Assembly (NCBI GenBank): GCA_934589675.1
Contig: CAKTOF010000002.1
Location: forward strand, 104,508 to 168,507
Direction: 5' to 3'
Source of the DNA: an uncultured Oscillospiraceae bacterium
GTDB lineage: Bacteria; Bacillota; Clostridia; Oscillospirales; Oscillospiraceae
DNA length: 64,000 nucleotides
Shown: piece after piece, positions 49,622 to 57,925 of the stretch
Numbering within the stretch: position 1 is the stretch's first letter
Layout of the letters: every line of letters starts with the position of its first letter
Program-made: the position numbers and the translations under genes
Notes under the pieces: model-generated
The model's database searches: none
Told to the model about the DNA's origin: nothing
What the model saw: the letters and a program-made list of their open reading frames with translations, nothing else

Positions 49622-50242
49622 TCAGGGTTTGTTTTTATGGATGGAGAATTTCGACTCCGTATGATGCACGAGCCGCTCAATGTTCGCCCGGTGCATATAC
49701 ACGGCCAGAATGCCGACGGCCAGCATCATAAGCACCACGGCCCAGTCGCCCCAGAAAAAGGCGAGCCCCGCAAGCGGGTACGCCGCCGCCGCGATGATCG
49801 AGCCGAGGGAGACATAGCGCGTGCAGACGACGACGACGGCAAAAATCCCGAGGACGGCAAGCCCCATGCGCCAGTCCATGACAACGGCAAGCGTCCCGGC
49901 GGACAAGATGCCCTTTCCGCCCTTAAAGCCGTACACGACCGGAAACATGTGCCCGACGACGCATGCCATGCCGCAGAGCATCTTGCCCTCCGCCTCAAGG
50001 CCATACTCCGAGAACAGGCACATGCCGACAAGGCACGCGAGCACCGTCTTTCCGATGTCGATGGCCAGCACCAGGAACGTGCTCGCGCCGCCGTAGCTGC
50101 GCAGGAAGTTCGTCAGCCCCGCGTTGCCGCTGCCGTGCTCACGGACGTCACCGTGCAGGACAAAATTCGACGTGATGATCGCGCCGTTCAGGTTGCCGAA
50201 AATATACCCGGCCAGAATGGCCAGCACAATGCGAAGCGCCAC
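49622..50242 (-). CDS. plsY: Acyl-phosphate:glycerol-3-phosphate acyltransferase
   Basis: 206 residues from GTG 50242, 7 bp after AAGGAGG. Five or so membrane segments; family motifs DVREHGSGNAGLTNFLRSYG, VVGHMFPVVYGFKGGKGI. Transfers acyl from acyl-phosphate to glycerol-3-phosphate, the first step of phosphatidic acid synthesis, using the product of the neighbouring gpsA. Confidence 0.95.
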   Translation of the reverse strand: MALRIVLAILAGYIFGNLNGAIITSNFVLHGDVREHGSGNAGLTNFLRSYGGASTFLVLAIDIGKTVLACLVGMCLFSEYGLEAEGKMLCGMACVVGHMFPVVYGFKGGKGILSAGTLAVVMDWRMGLAVLGIFAVVVVCTRYVSLGSIIAAAAYPLAGLAFFWGDWAVVLMMLAVGILAVYMHRANIERLVHHTESKFSIHKNKP

Positions 50243-50245
50243 TTG

Positions 50246-51574
50246 TCAGTCCTCCTTGTCGCCCTTCTGGCGGATTGTCATGCGGATGGGCGTGCCCTGC
50301 ATCCCGAACGTGCCGCGGATCTGGTTTTCAAGATAGCGCTGGTACGAAAAGTGGAAAAGGCGCGCGTCGTTGCAGAAGATGACAAAGTGCGGCGGCTTGA
50401 CCGAGGTCTGGGTCATATAGTAGATCTTCAGACGGCGGCCCTTGTCGCTCGGCGGCTGGACGCGCGCCGTCGCGTCGGCGAGCACGCTGTTGAGCATGCC
50501 GGTCGAGATGCGCATGGCCGCCTGATCGTTCACGAAATTGATCAGCTCGAAGAGCTTATCCACGCGCGCGCCCGTGAGCGCAGAGATGAACAGCACCGGC
50601 GCGTAGGACATATAGCTGAGGTCGCGCCGGACGTCCGCCGTCATCTTGTCCATGGTGTTCGTGTCCTTTTCAACGGCGTCCCACTTGTTGACGACGATGA
50701 TGGACGCCTTGCCCGCCTCGTGCGCAAGGCCGGCGATCTTCGTGTCCTGCTCCGTGACGCCCTCGTTGGCGTCGATCATAATAAGGCACACGTCCGCGCG
50801 CTCGATGGCCGCGATGGCGCGCATGTTGCTGTATTTTTCGATGGCGTCATCTACCTTCGACCGCCGGCGCATACCGGCCGTGTCGATGAAGCGGTATTTG
50901 CCGTACCTGTTTTCAAAGTAGCTGTCGATGGCGTCGCGCGTCGTGCCGGCGACGTCGGAGACGATGACGCGCTCCTCGCCCAGCACGCGGTTTAAAAGGC
51001 TCGATTTGCCGACGTTCGGCTTGCCGATGATGGCGACCTTGATGGTGTCGTCCTCCTCCGGCTCGTCGTCCTCGGGCGGAAAATGTGCCACGCAGGCGTC
51101 GAGCAGATCGCCCGTGCCGTGACCGTGGACGGCCGAGACCTCGATGGGGTCGCCGAGGCCGAGGCAGTAGAACTCATAGACGTCCGGGTTGATCTTGCCG
51201 ACGCTGTCGCACTTGTTCACGGCCAGCACGACGGGCTTTTTCGCGCGCTGGAGCATGGACGCGATCTCCTGATCGGCCGCGGTGACGCCGACCTTGACGT
51301 CCGCGACCATGACGATGACGTCGGCCATCTCCACGGCGATCTCCGCCTGCCGGCGCATAAAGCGCAGCATCTCCGAGTCGGTGTTCGGCTCGATGCCGCC
51401 GGTGTCGACGAGGTCGAACTCGCGGCCGTTCCAGTCCGTCGACCCATAGATGCGGTCGCGCGTGACGCCGGGCGTGTCCTCGACGATGGCGGTGCGCTGA
51501 CCGGTCAGCTTATTGAACAGCAGGGATTTGCCCACATTCGGGCGGCCGACGATCGCAACGAGCGGCTTGGCCAT
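50246..51574 (-). CDS. der: Ribosome-biogenesis GTPase Der
   Basis: 442 residues from ATG 51574 behind AAAGGAGGG. Two tandem GTPase domains: GRPNVGKSLLFNKLTG (9-24) with DTGG and NKCD; and GKPNVGKSSLLNRVLG (~183) with DTAG and NKWD. The C-terminal KH-like domain (~355-442). Acts in 50S assembly. Three bases before plsY; the two are one transcript. Confidence 0.97.
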   Translation of the reverse strand: MAKPLVAIVGRPNVGKSLLFNKLTGQRTAIVEDTPGVTRDRIYGSTDWNGREFDLVDTGGIEPNTDSEMLRFMRRQAEIAVEMADVIVMVADVKVGVTAADQEIASMLQRAKKPVVLAVNKCDSVGKINPDVYEFYCLGLGDPIEVSAVHGHGTGDLLDACVAHFPPEDDEPEEDDTIKVAIIGKPNVGKSSLLNRVLGEERVIVSDVAGTTRDAIDSYFENRYGKYRFIDTAGMRRRSKVDDAIEKYSNMRAIAAIERADVCLIMIDANEGVTEQDTKIAGLAHEAGKASIIVVNKWDAVEKDTNTMDKMTADVRRDLSYMSYAPVLFISALTGARVDKLFELINFVNDQAAMRISTGMLNSVLADATARVQPPSDKGRRLKIYYMTQTSVKPPHFVIFCNDARLFHFSYQRYLENQIRGTFGMQGTPIRMTIRQKGDKED

Positions 51575-51655
51575 GCAGATTCCCTCCTTTTGTGTTTGTA
51601 TTCTGGTATTATGCCATTTTCCGGCGATTTGGTCAACCGGAAAAGCGCGAATCAA

Positions 51656-51692
51656 GAAAAAGAGGAAGGCGAAAAAACGCCTTCCTCTTTTC
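51656..51692 (-). terminator. rpmF terminator
   Basis: AAAAGAGGAAGGCG-AAAAAA-CGCCTTCCTCTTTT, just beyond the rpmF stop. Confidence 0.9.
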
Positions 51693-51703
51693 AAGCAGAG
51701 TCA

Positions 51704-51892
51704 TTACTTCGCAGTCTTGACCGCAACGACCTCACGGCCGTTGTACATACCGCAGGCCTTGCAGGCGCGATGCGGCAAACGGGGGGCGCCGCAGTTCGGG
51801 CACGCGACGACGCCGGGGATCTCCAGCTTCCAGACGTTGCTGCGTCTCTTGTCGCGACGTGCTTTGGACACTTTACACTTGGGTACTGCCAT
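51704..51892 (-). CDS. rpmF: 50S ribosomal protein L32, zinc-type
   Basis: 62 residues. MAVPKCKVSKARRDKRRSN, then CPNCGAPRLPHRACKACGMYNGREVV: Cys30/33 and 43/46 form the zinc site of the C+ form. Follows the yceD gene by 55 bp, the conserved yceD-rpmF pair. Confidence 0.97.
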   Translation of the reverse strand: MAVPKCKVSKARRDKRRSNVWKLEIPGVVACPNCGAPRLPHRACKACGMYNGREVVAVKTAK

Positions 51893-51947
51893 GGTGACAC
51901 CTCCTTAGGTCCTGGATGCCTGAATCGGCAACTTATGATTTACAAAT

Positions 51948-52451
51948 TCATTTCTTTTCCAGCCATTGCTGCAATGCAGCAAGACGCGGATCGGCTTCGG
52001 CGCGGCAGCCGCAGGGGCCTTCGTTCAGGTCGGCGCCGCAGGTGGGGCACAGCCCCTTGCAGTCCTCTTTGCAGAGGAATTTCTGCTCCATGTTGAGCAC
52101 GAAGGCGGTGTTGATGACGTCGTCGAGATCGACGCTGTCGCCGACGAGCTCGAAGAGCTCCTCGTCCTCGTTTTCCTCGCTCTCCAGCTTCGCCGTCAGG
52201 ACGGCGCGGAGCGGGAGGGAAAAGTCGCGCTCGAACGGCCGCGCGCAGCGGTCGCACACGCAGTGAAGGCGCGTATGGACTTCGCCGGTCAGGATCATGA
52301 CCCCGGCGGTGTTGCGCACCGTGCCGGACGCATGGACGCTCTCCGTCACCGGCGCCTGCGAGCCGAACTCCATCCCGGAAAAATCGAGCGTTTCGTCAAA
52401 CGGCACCGACGCGCCCGGACAGTCTATGATTTTGGCCAAAGACAGCAGCAT
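51948..52451 (-). CDS. YceD/DUF177 family protein
   Basis: 167 residues from ATG 52451 with GAGGAGCG upstream. The conserved CDRCARPFERDFSLPL segment and a C-terminal CKEDCKGLCPTCGADLNEGPCGC (several Cys, likely zinc) define the family. Members are linked to 23S rRNA and large-subunit assembly, in keeping with rpmF downstream. Confidence 0.92.
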   Translation of the reverse strand: MLLSLAKIIDCPGASVPFDETLDFSGMEFGSQAPVTESVHASGTVRNTAGVMILTGEVHTRLHCVCDRCARPFERDFSLPLRAVLTAKLESEENEDEELFELVGDSVDLDDVINTAFVLNMEQKFLCKEDCKGLCPTCGADLNEGPCGCRAEADPRLAALQQWLEKK

Positions 52452-52483
52452 AGGGCGCTCCTCCACACAATCATGCATCGGCT

Positions 52484-52512
52484 ATTATACCGGAATCGGC
52501 CGGGCTTGTCAA
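52484..52512 (-). promoter_or_regulatory. yceD-rpmF promoter
   Basis: Consensus -35 TTGACA (complement of 52507-52512), 17-bp spacer, consensus -10 TATAAT (complement of 52484-52489), as expected for a strong ribosomal-protein promoter. Confidence 0.92.
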
Positions 52513-52619
52513 TGATTTTTCCGGAATATATTTTCTTTCCACCAGCCCGGATTTATGGTAGAATTGACCTGTTTCCCATGCAAGCTCACCCGATCTGACC
52601 GGAAAGGCGGTTTTTTGAT

Positions 52620-53462
52620 ATGGACCCTGCATCCATCCGGCTCGCTGCGCTCGACCTTGACGGGACGCTGCTGCGGCCGGACGCATCGCTCTCACCCGAG
52701 GCCCGGCGTGCCGTGTGCGACCTCGCCGCCTGCGGCGTCGAGGTCGTCATCGCGTCCGGGCGGTCGTACCATTCGCTGCCGCGCGAGCTTCTCTCGCTCG
52801 GCGCCGTGCGCTACGCCGTGACGTCGAACGGCGCGGCCGTCTGCCGCGTGCCGGGCGGCGCGCGCGTTTTTTCCATGACGCTCAGCCGTTCGGCTGTTCA
52901 CCGCGCGCTCGCGCTTGTGCCGGGCGATATTATCATGGAGGGCTTTCTCTGCGGCGTTCCGCACTGCGACGCGCGCTATCTGGCCGATCCGGCCGCCTTC
53001 GGCTGCACGCCGGCCTATGTGCCGTATGTGCGCTCGACGCGCACGGCCGAGCCGGACATCCGCGCCTTTGTCCTCGCCCACGCGGGCGAGCTGGACAGCC
53101 TGAACCTCGTCTGCCCCGACCCGGATCGCCGCGATGCGCTGCGCGCGCAGCTGTCCGGCGCGATGGACGGCGTGTACCTCACAAGCTCCGCGCCGCATCT
53201 GCTGGAGCTCGTCGACGCGCGCACCGGGAAGGGCGCGGCCGTGCGCGCGCTGTGCGGCCTGCTCGGCATCGATCCGGCGCAGGTGGCCGCGTTCGGCAAT
53301 GCGGACAACGATGCGGATCTGCTGCGTCTGGCCGGATTCGGCGTCGCGGTGGCCGACGCGTCGCCCGCGTGCCTGGCCGCGGCGGACGAAGTCTGCGGCC
53401 GCTGCGAGCATGACGGCGTGGCCGCCGTGCTGCGCCGCATCGCGGACGCAAAGCGCGCGTGA
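52620..53462 (+). CDS. Cof-type HAD-superfamily phosphatase
   Basis: 280 residues. Motif I LAALDLDGTLLRPDASLS (8-25; nucleophile Asp13), motif II VVIASGRS, a cap domain of the C2B type (~85-185), the motif III Lys (GKGAAVRALCGLLGI), motif IV AFGNADNDADLLRLAGFGVAV. Cytoplasmic sugar-phosphate or FMN-type phosphatase; substrate not predictable. First of three plus-strand genes, 12 bp before the MBOAT gene, possibly co-transcribed. Confidence 0.92.
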   Translation: MDPASIRLAALDLDGTLLRPDASLSPEARRAVCDLAACGVEVVIASGRSYHSLPRELLSLGAVRYAVTSNGAAVCRVPGGARVFSMTLSRSAVHRALALVPGDIIMEGFLCGVPHCDARYLADPAAFGCTPAYVPYVRSTRTAEPDIRAFVLAHAGELDSLNLVCPDPDRRDALRAQLSGAMDGVYLTSSAPHLLELVDARTGKGAAVRALCGLLGIDPAQVAAFGNADNDADLLRLAGFGVAVADASPACLAAADEVCGRCEHDGVAAVLRRIADAKRA

Positions 53463-53474
53463 TCGGAGGCCGCC

Positions 53475-54881
53475 ATGGTATTTTCAAGTCTGTCGTTTCT
53501 CATCGTGTTCCTGCCGCTGCTGCTCGCGCTCTATTTTCTCACGCCCGCGCGCCTGCGCCGTGTGCGCAACCTCATCCTGCTCGCCTTCAGCCTCGCGTTT
53601 TACGGCTGCGCGGGGCTGCGGTTTCTGCCGCTCATGCTCGTGTCCATTGCGATCAATTATCTGGGCGGCCTTCTGTGCGGCAGCGGAAAAAAAGCCGTCC
53701 GGCGCATCGGCGTCTGGGGCGCGGCCGCGCTCGGGCTTGCGCTGCTCGGCTACTTTAAGTATGCCGGATTTTTCGTCCGGAGCGTCAACGCGCTCGGCGC
53801 TTCCCTGCCGGTTCCAAGCATCACGCTGCCCATCGGCATCTCATTTTTCACATTTCAGGGGCTCAGCTACGTCGTGGACGTCTGCCGCGGCGACGCGGCC
53901 GTGCAGAAAAATCCGCTGAAGGTCGCGCTGTACATTTCGCTCTTCCCGCAGCTCGTCGCGGGGCCGATCGTGCGCTACACGACCGTCGCGGGCGAGATCG
54001 ACGACCGGCGTGAGAGCGTTTCGGAGTTTTCCGCGGGCGCGCAGCGGTTCTGCTTCGGCCTCGGCAAGAAAATGCTGCTGGCCAACGGCATCGCCGCCGT
54101 GGCGGACGCCGCGTTCGGCGCGAGCGCGCCGTCGGCCGCGTTTGCATGGCTCGGCGCGCTGGCCTATACGCTGCAAATTTACTTTGATTTTTCCGCCTAC
54201 TCCGACATGGCCATCGGCCTCGGCCGGATGTTCGGGTTCCATTTCCTCGAGAACTTCAACTATCCCTACATCGCAGACTCCGTGACGGACTTCTGGCGGC
54301 GGTGGCACATCTCGCTGTCCACATGGTTCCGCGACTATGTCTATATCCCGCTCGGCGGCAACCGCTGCGCGCCCGCGCGGCACGTTTTCAATCTGTTCGC
54401 TGTGTGGTTCCTCACCGGGCTCTGGCACGGCGCGAGCTGGAACTTCGTCTGCTGGGGACTGTGGTACTTTTTTCTGCTGCTCGGCGAAAAATACGTCTGG
54501 GGCCGCGCGCTTTCGCGCTGCCCGGCGGCAATCCGGCATATTGGTGCGATGCTCGCCGTCGTGCTCGGCTGGGTGCTCTTCCGGGCGGACGGGCTTTCGG
54601 CGGCAATGGCGTACCTTCGCGCGATGTTCGGCGCGAACGGGGCTTTTTCCGGGCAGGCGGTCTATTACATTCTTGAATACTGGCCGGAATGGCTGCTCGG
54701 GCTCATCGCCATTTTCCCCGTCGCGGGCGCGGTTCAGAAAAAGCTCGCTGCAAAGAGCGGGAAACTCGCCGCCGCGGCGCTCGAGCTCGGGCCGAAGCTG
54801 CTCGCGCTCGCGCTTCTGGCGCTGTCGTACGTGTCGCTCGTCAGCGGGTCGTTCAACCCGTTCATCTATTTCCGGTTTTAA
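53475..54881 (+). CDS. MBOAT-family O-acyltransferase (AlgI/DltB-like)
   Basis: 468 residues, about ten membrane segments; ATG after GATCGGAGG. Family features: FSSLSFLIVFLPLLLALYF at the start, SFFTFQGLSYVVDVCRGD, FDFSAYSDMAIGLGRMFGF, DFWRRWHISLSTWFRDYVYIPLGGN and the catalytic His in WFLTGLWHGASWNFVCWG. It moves acyl (often acetyl) groups across the membrane to a surface polysaccharide or teichoic acid. The next gene encodes the usual extracellular partner. Confidence 0.95.
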   Translation: MVFSSLSFLIVFLPLLLALYFLTPARLRRVRNLILLAFSLAFYGCAGLRFLPLMLVSIAINYLGGLLCGSGKKAVRRIGVWGAAALGLALLGYFKYAGFFVRSVNALGASLPVPSITLPIGISFFTFQGLSYVVDVCRGDAAVQKNPLKVALYISLFPQLVAGPIVRYTTVAGEIDDRRESVSEFSAGAQRFCFGLGKKMLLANGIAAVADAAFGASAPSAAFAWLGALAYTLQIYFDFSAYSDMAIGLGRMFGFHFLENFNYPYIADSVTDFWRRWHISLSTWFRDYVYIPLGGNRCAPARHVFNLFAVWFLTGLWHGASWNFVCWGLWYFFLLLGEKYVWGRALSRCPAAIRHIGAMLAVVLGWVLFRADGLSAAMAYLRAMFGANGAFSGQAVYYILEYWPEWLLGLIAIFPVAGAVQKKLAAKSGKLAAAALELGPKLLALALLALSYVSLVSGSFNPFIYFRF

Positions 54882-54893
54882 GGAGGGCGCGGC

Positions 54894-56084
54894 ATGAAAA
54901 AGATTGCAGATTTCGCGTTTTTGCTCCTGTTTTTTGCTTTTTTGGCAGCCGCGCTGCTCGTGACGGCGCTCAAGCCGAAGGACACCTACAATTACTATGA
55001 GAACCGCACGCTCGCCGTCTGCCCGCCGCTTTCGCGCGAGGGCCTATCCGGCGGGGCGTACTTTGACCAGATGGAGGACTACCTCGTCGACCACGCCGCC
55101 GGGCGCGAGACGCTCGTGCGCGCAAAGACGAAGGCGGACATTTCCCTGCTCCGCCGCCCGGTCGTGAACGACGTCGTCGTGACGGACACGGCGCTGCTCG
55201 CGTTCAAGGCCTACGCCGACGTCGATGCAGACGCCGTCGCGCGCAAGGCCGAGCGCGTAGCCGACGACCTTGCGCGGCTGCGCGACGCGGTCGCGTCCTA
55301 CGGCGGCCACTTTTACTACATCGCCGTCCCGTGCCAGTACGCAAGCCTCGAGGATCTCTATCCGTCCTATCTTTATAACAAATCCGCCTACACCGCCGTT
55401 GAGCTTCCGGCGTTTTGTGCCGCGCTCGCCGCGCGCAATATCGAGCTCATCGACATGGGCGAAGAATTTGACCGCCTCGGCGGCCGGGCGCAGTTTTCCT
55501 CGACGGTCGACAACCACTACAGCCTCTACGGCGCGTATGAGACCTGGCGCGCGCTGTGCGGCCGCGTGCGTGAGGTGCAGGGCGTCGATCTCCCCTGCCC
55601 GGCGCTCGATGACGGCGTGACGCTCCGCGCGCTGCAAAATCCCTACCTCGGCGCCTACGCGCGCAAGCTGCTGGGCCTCTGGGACTCCGGCGAGCCGCTC
55701 TACGCCGCAACGTTTTCCGAGCCCGTCGGCTTCACGCGCGAGGACAACGGCGTCTCCGTCGCCGCGACGGTCTATCAGATGCCCGCAAGCGACACGTCCG
55801 ACGTGCTCTACAGCCTCTACATGGGCGGCGACATCGCCGAGACCGTCATCCGCACCGGCCGGCCGGAGCTGCCGACGGCGCTCATCTTCGGCGACAGCTT
55901 CACGAACGCCTTCGAGTCGCTGGCCTATTACAGCTTCGACGAGATGCGCTCGCTCGACAAGCGGCATTATACAGACATGAGCGTCGCCGATTACGTCGCG
56001 CGCCATCAGCCCGACATCGTCGTGTGCCTGCGCGACTATGAGTCGCTGCTCTTTGAGAGCGGAAACGGCGTTCTGTTCGAGTGA
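54894..56084 (+). CDS. DHHW/AlgJ-like SGNH-type acylation partner protein
   Basis: 396 residues. N-terminal membrane anchor (1-~26), then an extracytoplasmic domain. ENRTLAVCPPLS and FDQMEDYLVDHAAGRETLVRAKT are typical of DHHW proteins; STVDNHYSLYGAY carries the D-x-H motif (with Tyr in place of Trp); ALIFGDSFTNAFE is the SGNH-like Ser block. Such proteins take the acyl group from the MBOAT partner onto a polymer. 12 bp after the MBOAT gene, clearly a pair. Confidence 0.88.
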   Translation: MKKIADFAFLLLFFAFLAAALLVTALKPKDTYNYYENRTLAVCPPLSREGLSGGAYFDQMEDYLVDHAAGRETLVRAKTKADISLLRRPVVNDVVVTDTALLAFKAYADVDADAVARKAERVADDLARLRDAVASYGGHFYYIAVPCQYASLEDLYPSYLYNKSAYTAVELPAFCAALAARNIELIDMGEEFDRLGGRAQFSSTVDNHYSLYGAYETWRALCGRVREVQGVDLPCPALDDGVTLRALQNPYLGAYARKLLGLWDSGEPLYAATFSEPVGFTREDNGVSVAATVYQMPASDTSDVLYSLYMGGDIAETVIRTGRPELPTALIFGDSFTNAFESLAYYSFDEMRSLDKRHYTDMSVADYVARHQPDIVVCLRDYESLLFESGNGVLFE

Positions 56085-56086
56085 TA

Positions 56087-56120
56087 CGGGCGCTCCGGGT
56101 CTCCCGGGGCGCTCTTTATT
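56087..56120 (+). terminator. Terminator after the acyltransferase operon
   Basis: GGGCGCTCCGGG-TCT-CCCGGGGCGCTC followed by TTTATTTG. Confidence 0.8.
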
Positions 56121-57339
56121 TGTACATCAGCCCCGGCAGCTCCACCTCGTTTCGCCCGTCGCGCGGCATTTTTTCATTGAGCAGCAGGCTCGACGGATAG
56201 ACGGCGCGGCGGCCGAAGCGCCCTTCCAGCTCGTCGAGCGTGCGGTTGAGCCGCTCGCGGCGGCCGCGCCGGGCGCTGTCGTCAAAGAGCGTCAGCTGCT
56301 GCGCGCGCGACTCCTCGCACAATTCGATGGCTGTGATCGTCAGCGCCCGCACCGCGCCGCCCGTCCATTTTTGCAGCAGCCGCCCGCCGCAGCGCGCAAG
56401 CTCGAGCGCGTCGGCCGTCGGGATCTCGAGCATGCACTGGTACTGCCGCGTGGCAAGGTGGCTGTCGCGCACGCCGATCTGCACGCCGCCGGCCAGAAGA
56501 TGATAAGATCGCAGCTTGCGCCCGATGTCCTGCGAAAGCTCGAGCAGGATGCGGAACATCTCGTCTTTTTCCGTCAGGTCGCTCCGGCACGTCACGCCGT
56601 GGCCGACGGACTTCACCGGCGCGCGGTAGCCATACGGCATAACGGCCGAGCAGTCCCGCCCGTTGGCATAGGCGTGCAGGCTCAGCCCGTGCACGCCGAG
56701 CAGCCGCCGCAGAAACGAGGGGTCGGCCAGCGCGATCTGACCGATGGAAAAGATCCCGTGTGAGGCGAGCTTGCGCTCCGTCGCGGGGCCGACATACAGG
56801 AGCTCTCTGGCCGGCAGCGGCCAGATCGTCTCGCGAAAATCCTCGCCGATGACGGTCGTGCCGTCCGGCTTTTTCATGTCCGAGCCGAGCTTTGCGAAAA
56901 TTTTGTTGAACGACACGCCGACGCTCACCGTCAGCCCGAGCTCCTCGCGCATGACGCGGCGCAGCTCGTCTGCCGCCGCGCGAGCGTCCTTCATCGGGCA
57001 GCCCGTGAGGTCGAGCCAGCATTCGTCCATCCCGAACGGCTCGACGCGGTCGGTGTAGCGCTGATAGATTTCCCGCGCGAGTCTGGAGAACTTCAGATAT
57101 TGGTCATACTGCGGCGGCACGATGACAAGCTCCGGGCAGCACTGCTTCGCCTGCCACACGGCCATGCCGGTCTTGACGCCCGCCTCCTTCGCCTTCTGCG
57201 ACTTGGCAAGGCAGATCCCGTGCCGGTTCTCCACTGACCCGCACACCGCCACCGCCCGCCCCCGCAGCCCCGGATCCAGCCGCATCTCCACCGACGCGTA
57301 AAACGAATTGAGATCGCTGTGCAAAATCACCTGCCGCAT
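56116..57339 (-). CDS. Y-family DNA polymerase (Pol IV/UmuC type)
   Basis: 407 residues from ATG 57339 after GGAGGCGGA. Palm motif ILHSDLNSFYASVEM with catalytic Asp, GMDECWLDLTG with the second acidic pair, FNKIFAKLGSDMKKPDG, HhH region LPARELLYVGPATERKLASHG, and a little-finger domain (~240-350). Translesion synthesis. Its promoter overlaps a DinR/LexA box, so it is SOS-induced. DinB/Pol IV is the closest type; a UvrX/UmuC-like assignment cannot be excluded. Confidence 0.92.
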   Translation of the reverse strand: MRQVILHSDLNSFYASVEMRLDPGLRGRAVAVCGSVENRHGICLAKSQKAKEAGVKTGMAVWQAKQCCPELVIVPPQYDQYLKFSRLAREIYQRYTDRVEPFGMDECWLDLTGCPMKDARAAADELRRVMREELGLTVSVGVSFNKIFAKLGSDMKKPDGTTVIGEDFRETIWPLPARELLYVGPATERKLASHGIFSIGQIALADPSFLRRLLGVHGLSLHAYANGRDCSAVMPYGYRAPVKSVGHGVTCRSDLTEKDEMFRILLELSQDIGRKLRSYHLLAGGVQIGVRDSHLATRQYQCMLEIPTADALELARCGGRLLQKWTGGAVRALTITAIELCEESRAQQLTLFDDSARRGRRERLNRTLDELEGRFGRRAVYPSSLLLNEKMPRDGRNEVELPGLMYK

Positions 57340-57371
57340 GGCTCCGCCTCCTCCGCTGCGCCGCAATAAGC

Positions 57372-57413
57372 AAACATTTGTTCTTATTATAGCGCAGTTT
57401 GCGGGTTTGTCAA
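57372..57413 (-). promoter_or_regulatory. SOS promoter with DinR/LexA box
   Basis: On the minus strand -35 TTGACA (complement of 57408-57413), 16-bp spacer, -10 TATAAT (complement of 57386-57391). Directly downstream, over the start point, is GAACAAATGTTT (complement of 57372-57383), which fits the Firmicutes box GAAC-N4-GTTY. Repressor there would block initiation until DNA damage. Confidence 0.88.
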
Positions 57414-57471
57414 TGCAGGGCAGGGGTGGGAAATCGCACCGGGTGCAGACGCGCTGACGCAGTCAAAGCGA

Positions 57472-57785
57472 CGGGATGGGGCCATCCCGCCCTACGGCGT
57501 TGTCCGGTATCGCTCAGCAGCCGGACGCGCACCGCGCCAAAGCCTCCCCTGTGCAAGGGGAGGTGGCACGGCCGCGAGGCCGTGACGGAGGGGTTGTAGG
57601 GCAGAGGGTTTACGGCGCAACAATTTATATGCTCAAACCCGCAGGGGCGGTCCCATTCGACCAACCTTGTGCAAAATCCAACCCTACAACCCCTCAGTCG
57701 CCGTTCCGGCGACAGCTCCCCTTGCACAGGGGAGCCTTGGCGCTCTCCGCAACCGGCGCACCCCATCGGGCGGATACGATCCGTC
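57472..57785. repeat. Inverted repeat cluster between Pol IV and MFS genes
   Basis: Two inverted copies of a repeat of about 65 bp, 57535-57601 and 57682-57742, share CGCCAA, GCTCCCCT, GTGCAAGGGGAG and GAGGGGTTGTAGGG. Each copy is itself a hairpin (CTCCCC/GGGGAG). A CGGGATGG-GG-CCATCCCG hairpin lies at 57472-57489 and a related CCCCATCGGGCGG on the far side. Such GTGCAAGGGGAG-type elements are widespread between genes in gut Clostridia (recollection, not checked). No believable gene in the 57.42-57.92 kb interval. Confidence 0.75.
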
Positions 57786-57856
57786 CCTACCCTCCTCGCA
57801 CCCCTCCAACCCCCTCACCTATAACCACCAGGAATGTTTGGCGCGTCAAACAGGTA

Positions 57857-57886
57857 TTGGTCAAATATTGTTCAAACTGTTACAAT
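57857..57886 (+). promoter_or_regulatory. MFS transporter promoter
   Basis: -35 TTGGTC (57857-57862), 18-bp spacer, -10 TACAAT (57881-57886), about 40 bp before the start codon. Confidence 0.6.
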
Positions 57887-57925
57887 TTATTCAGGAGACC
57901 CGATCATTTTTTAGGAGGAATAACC

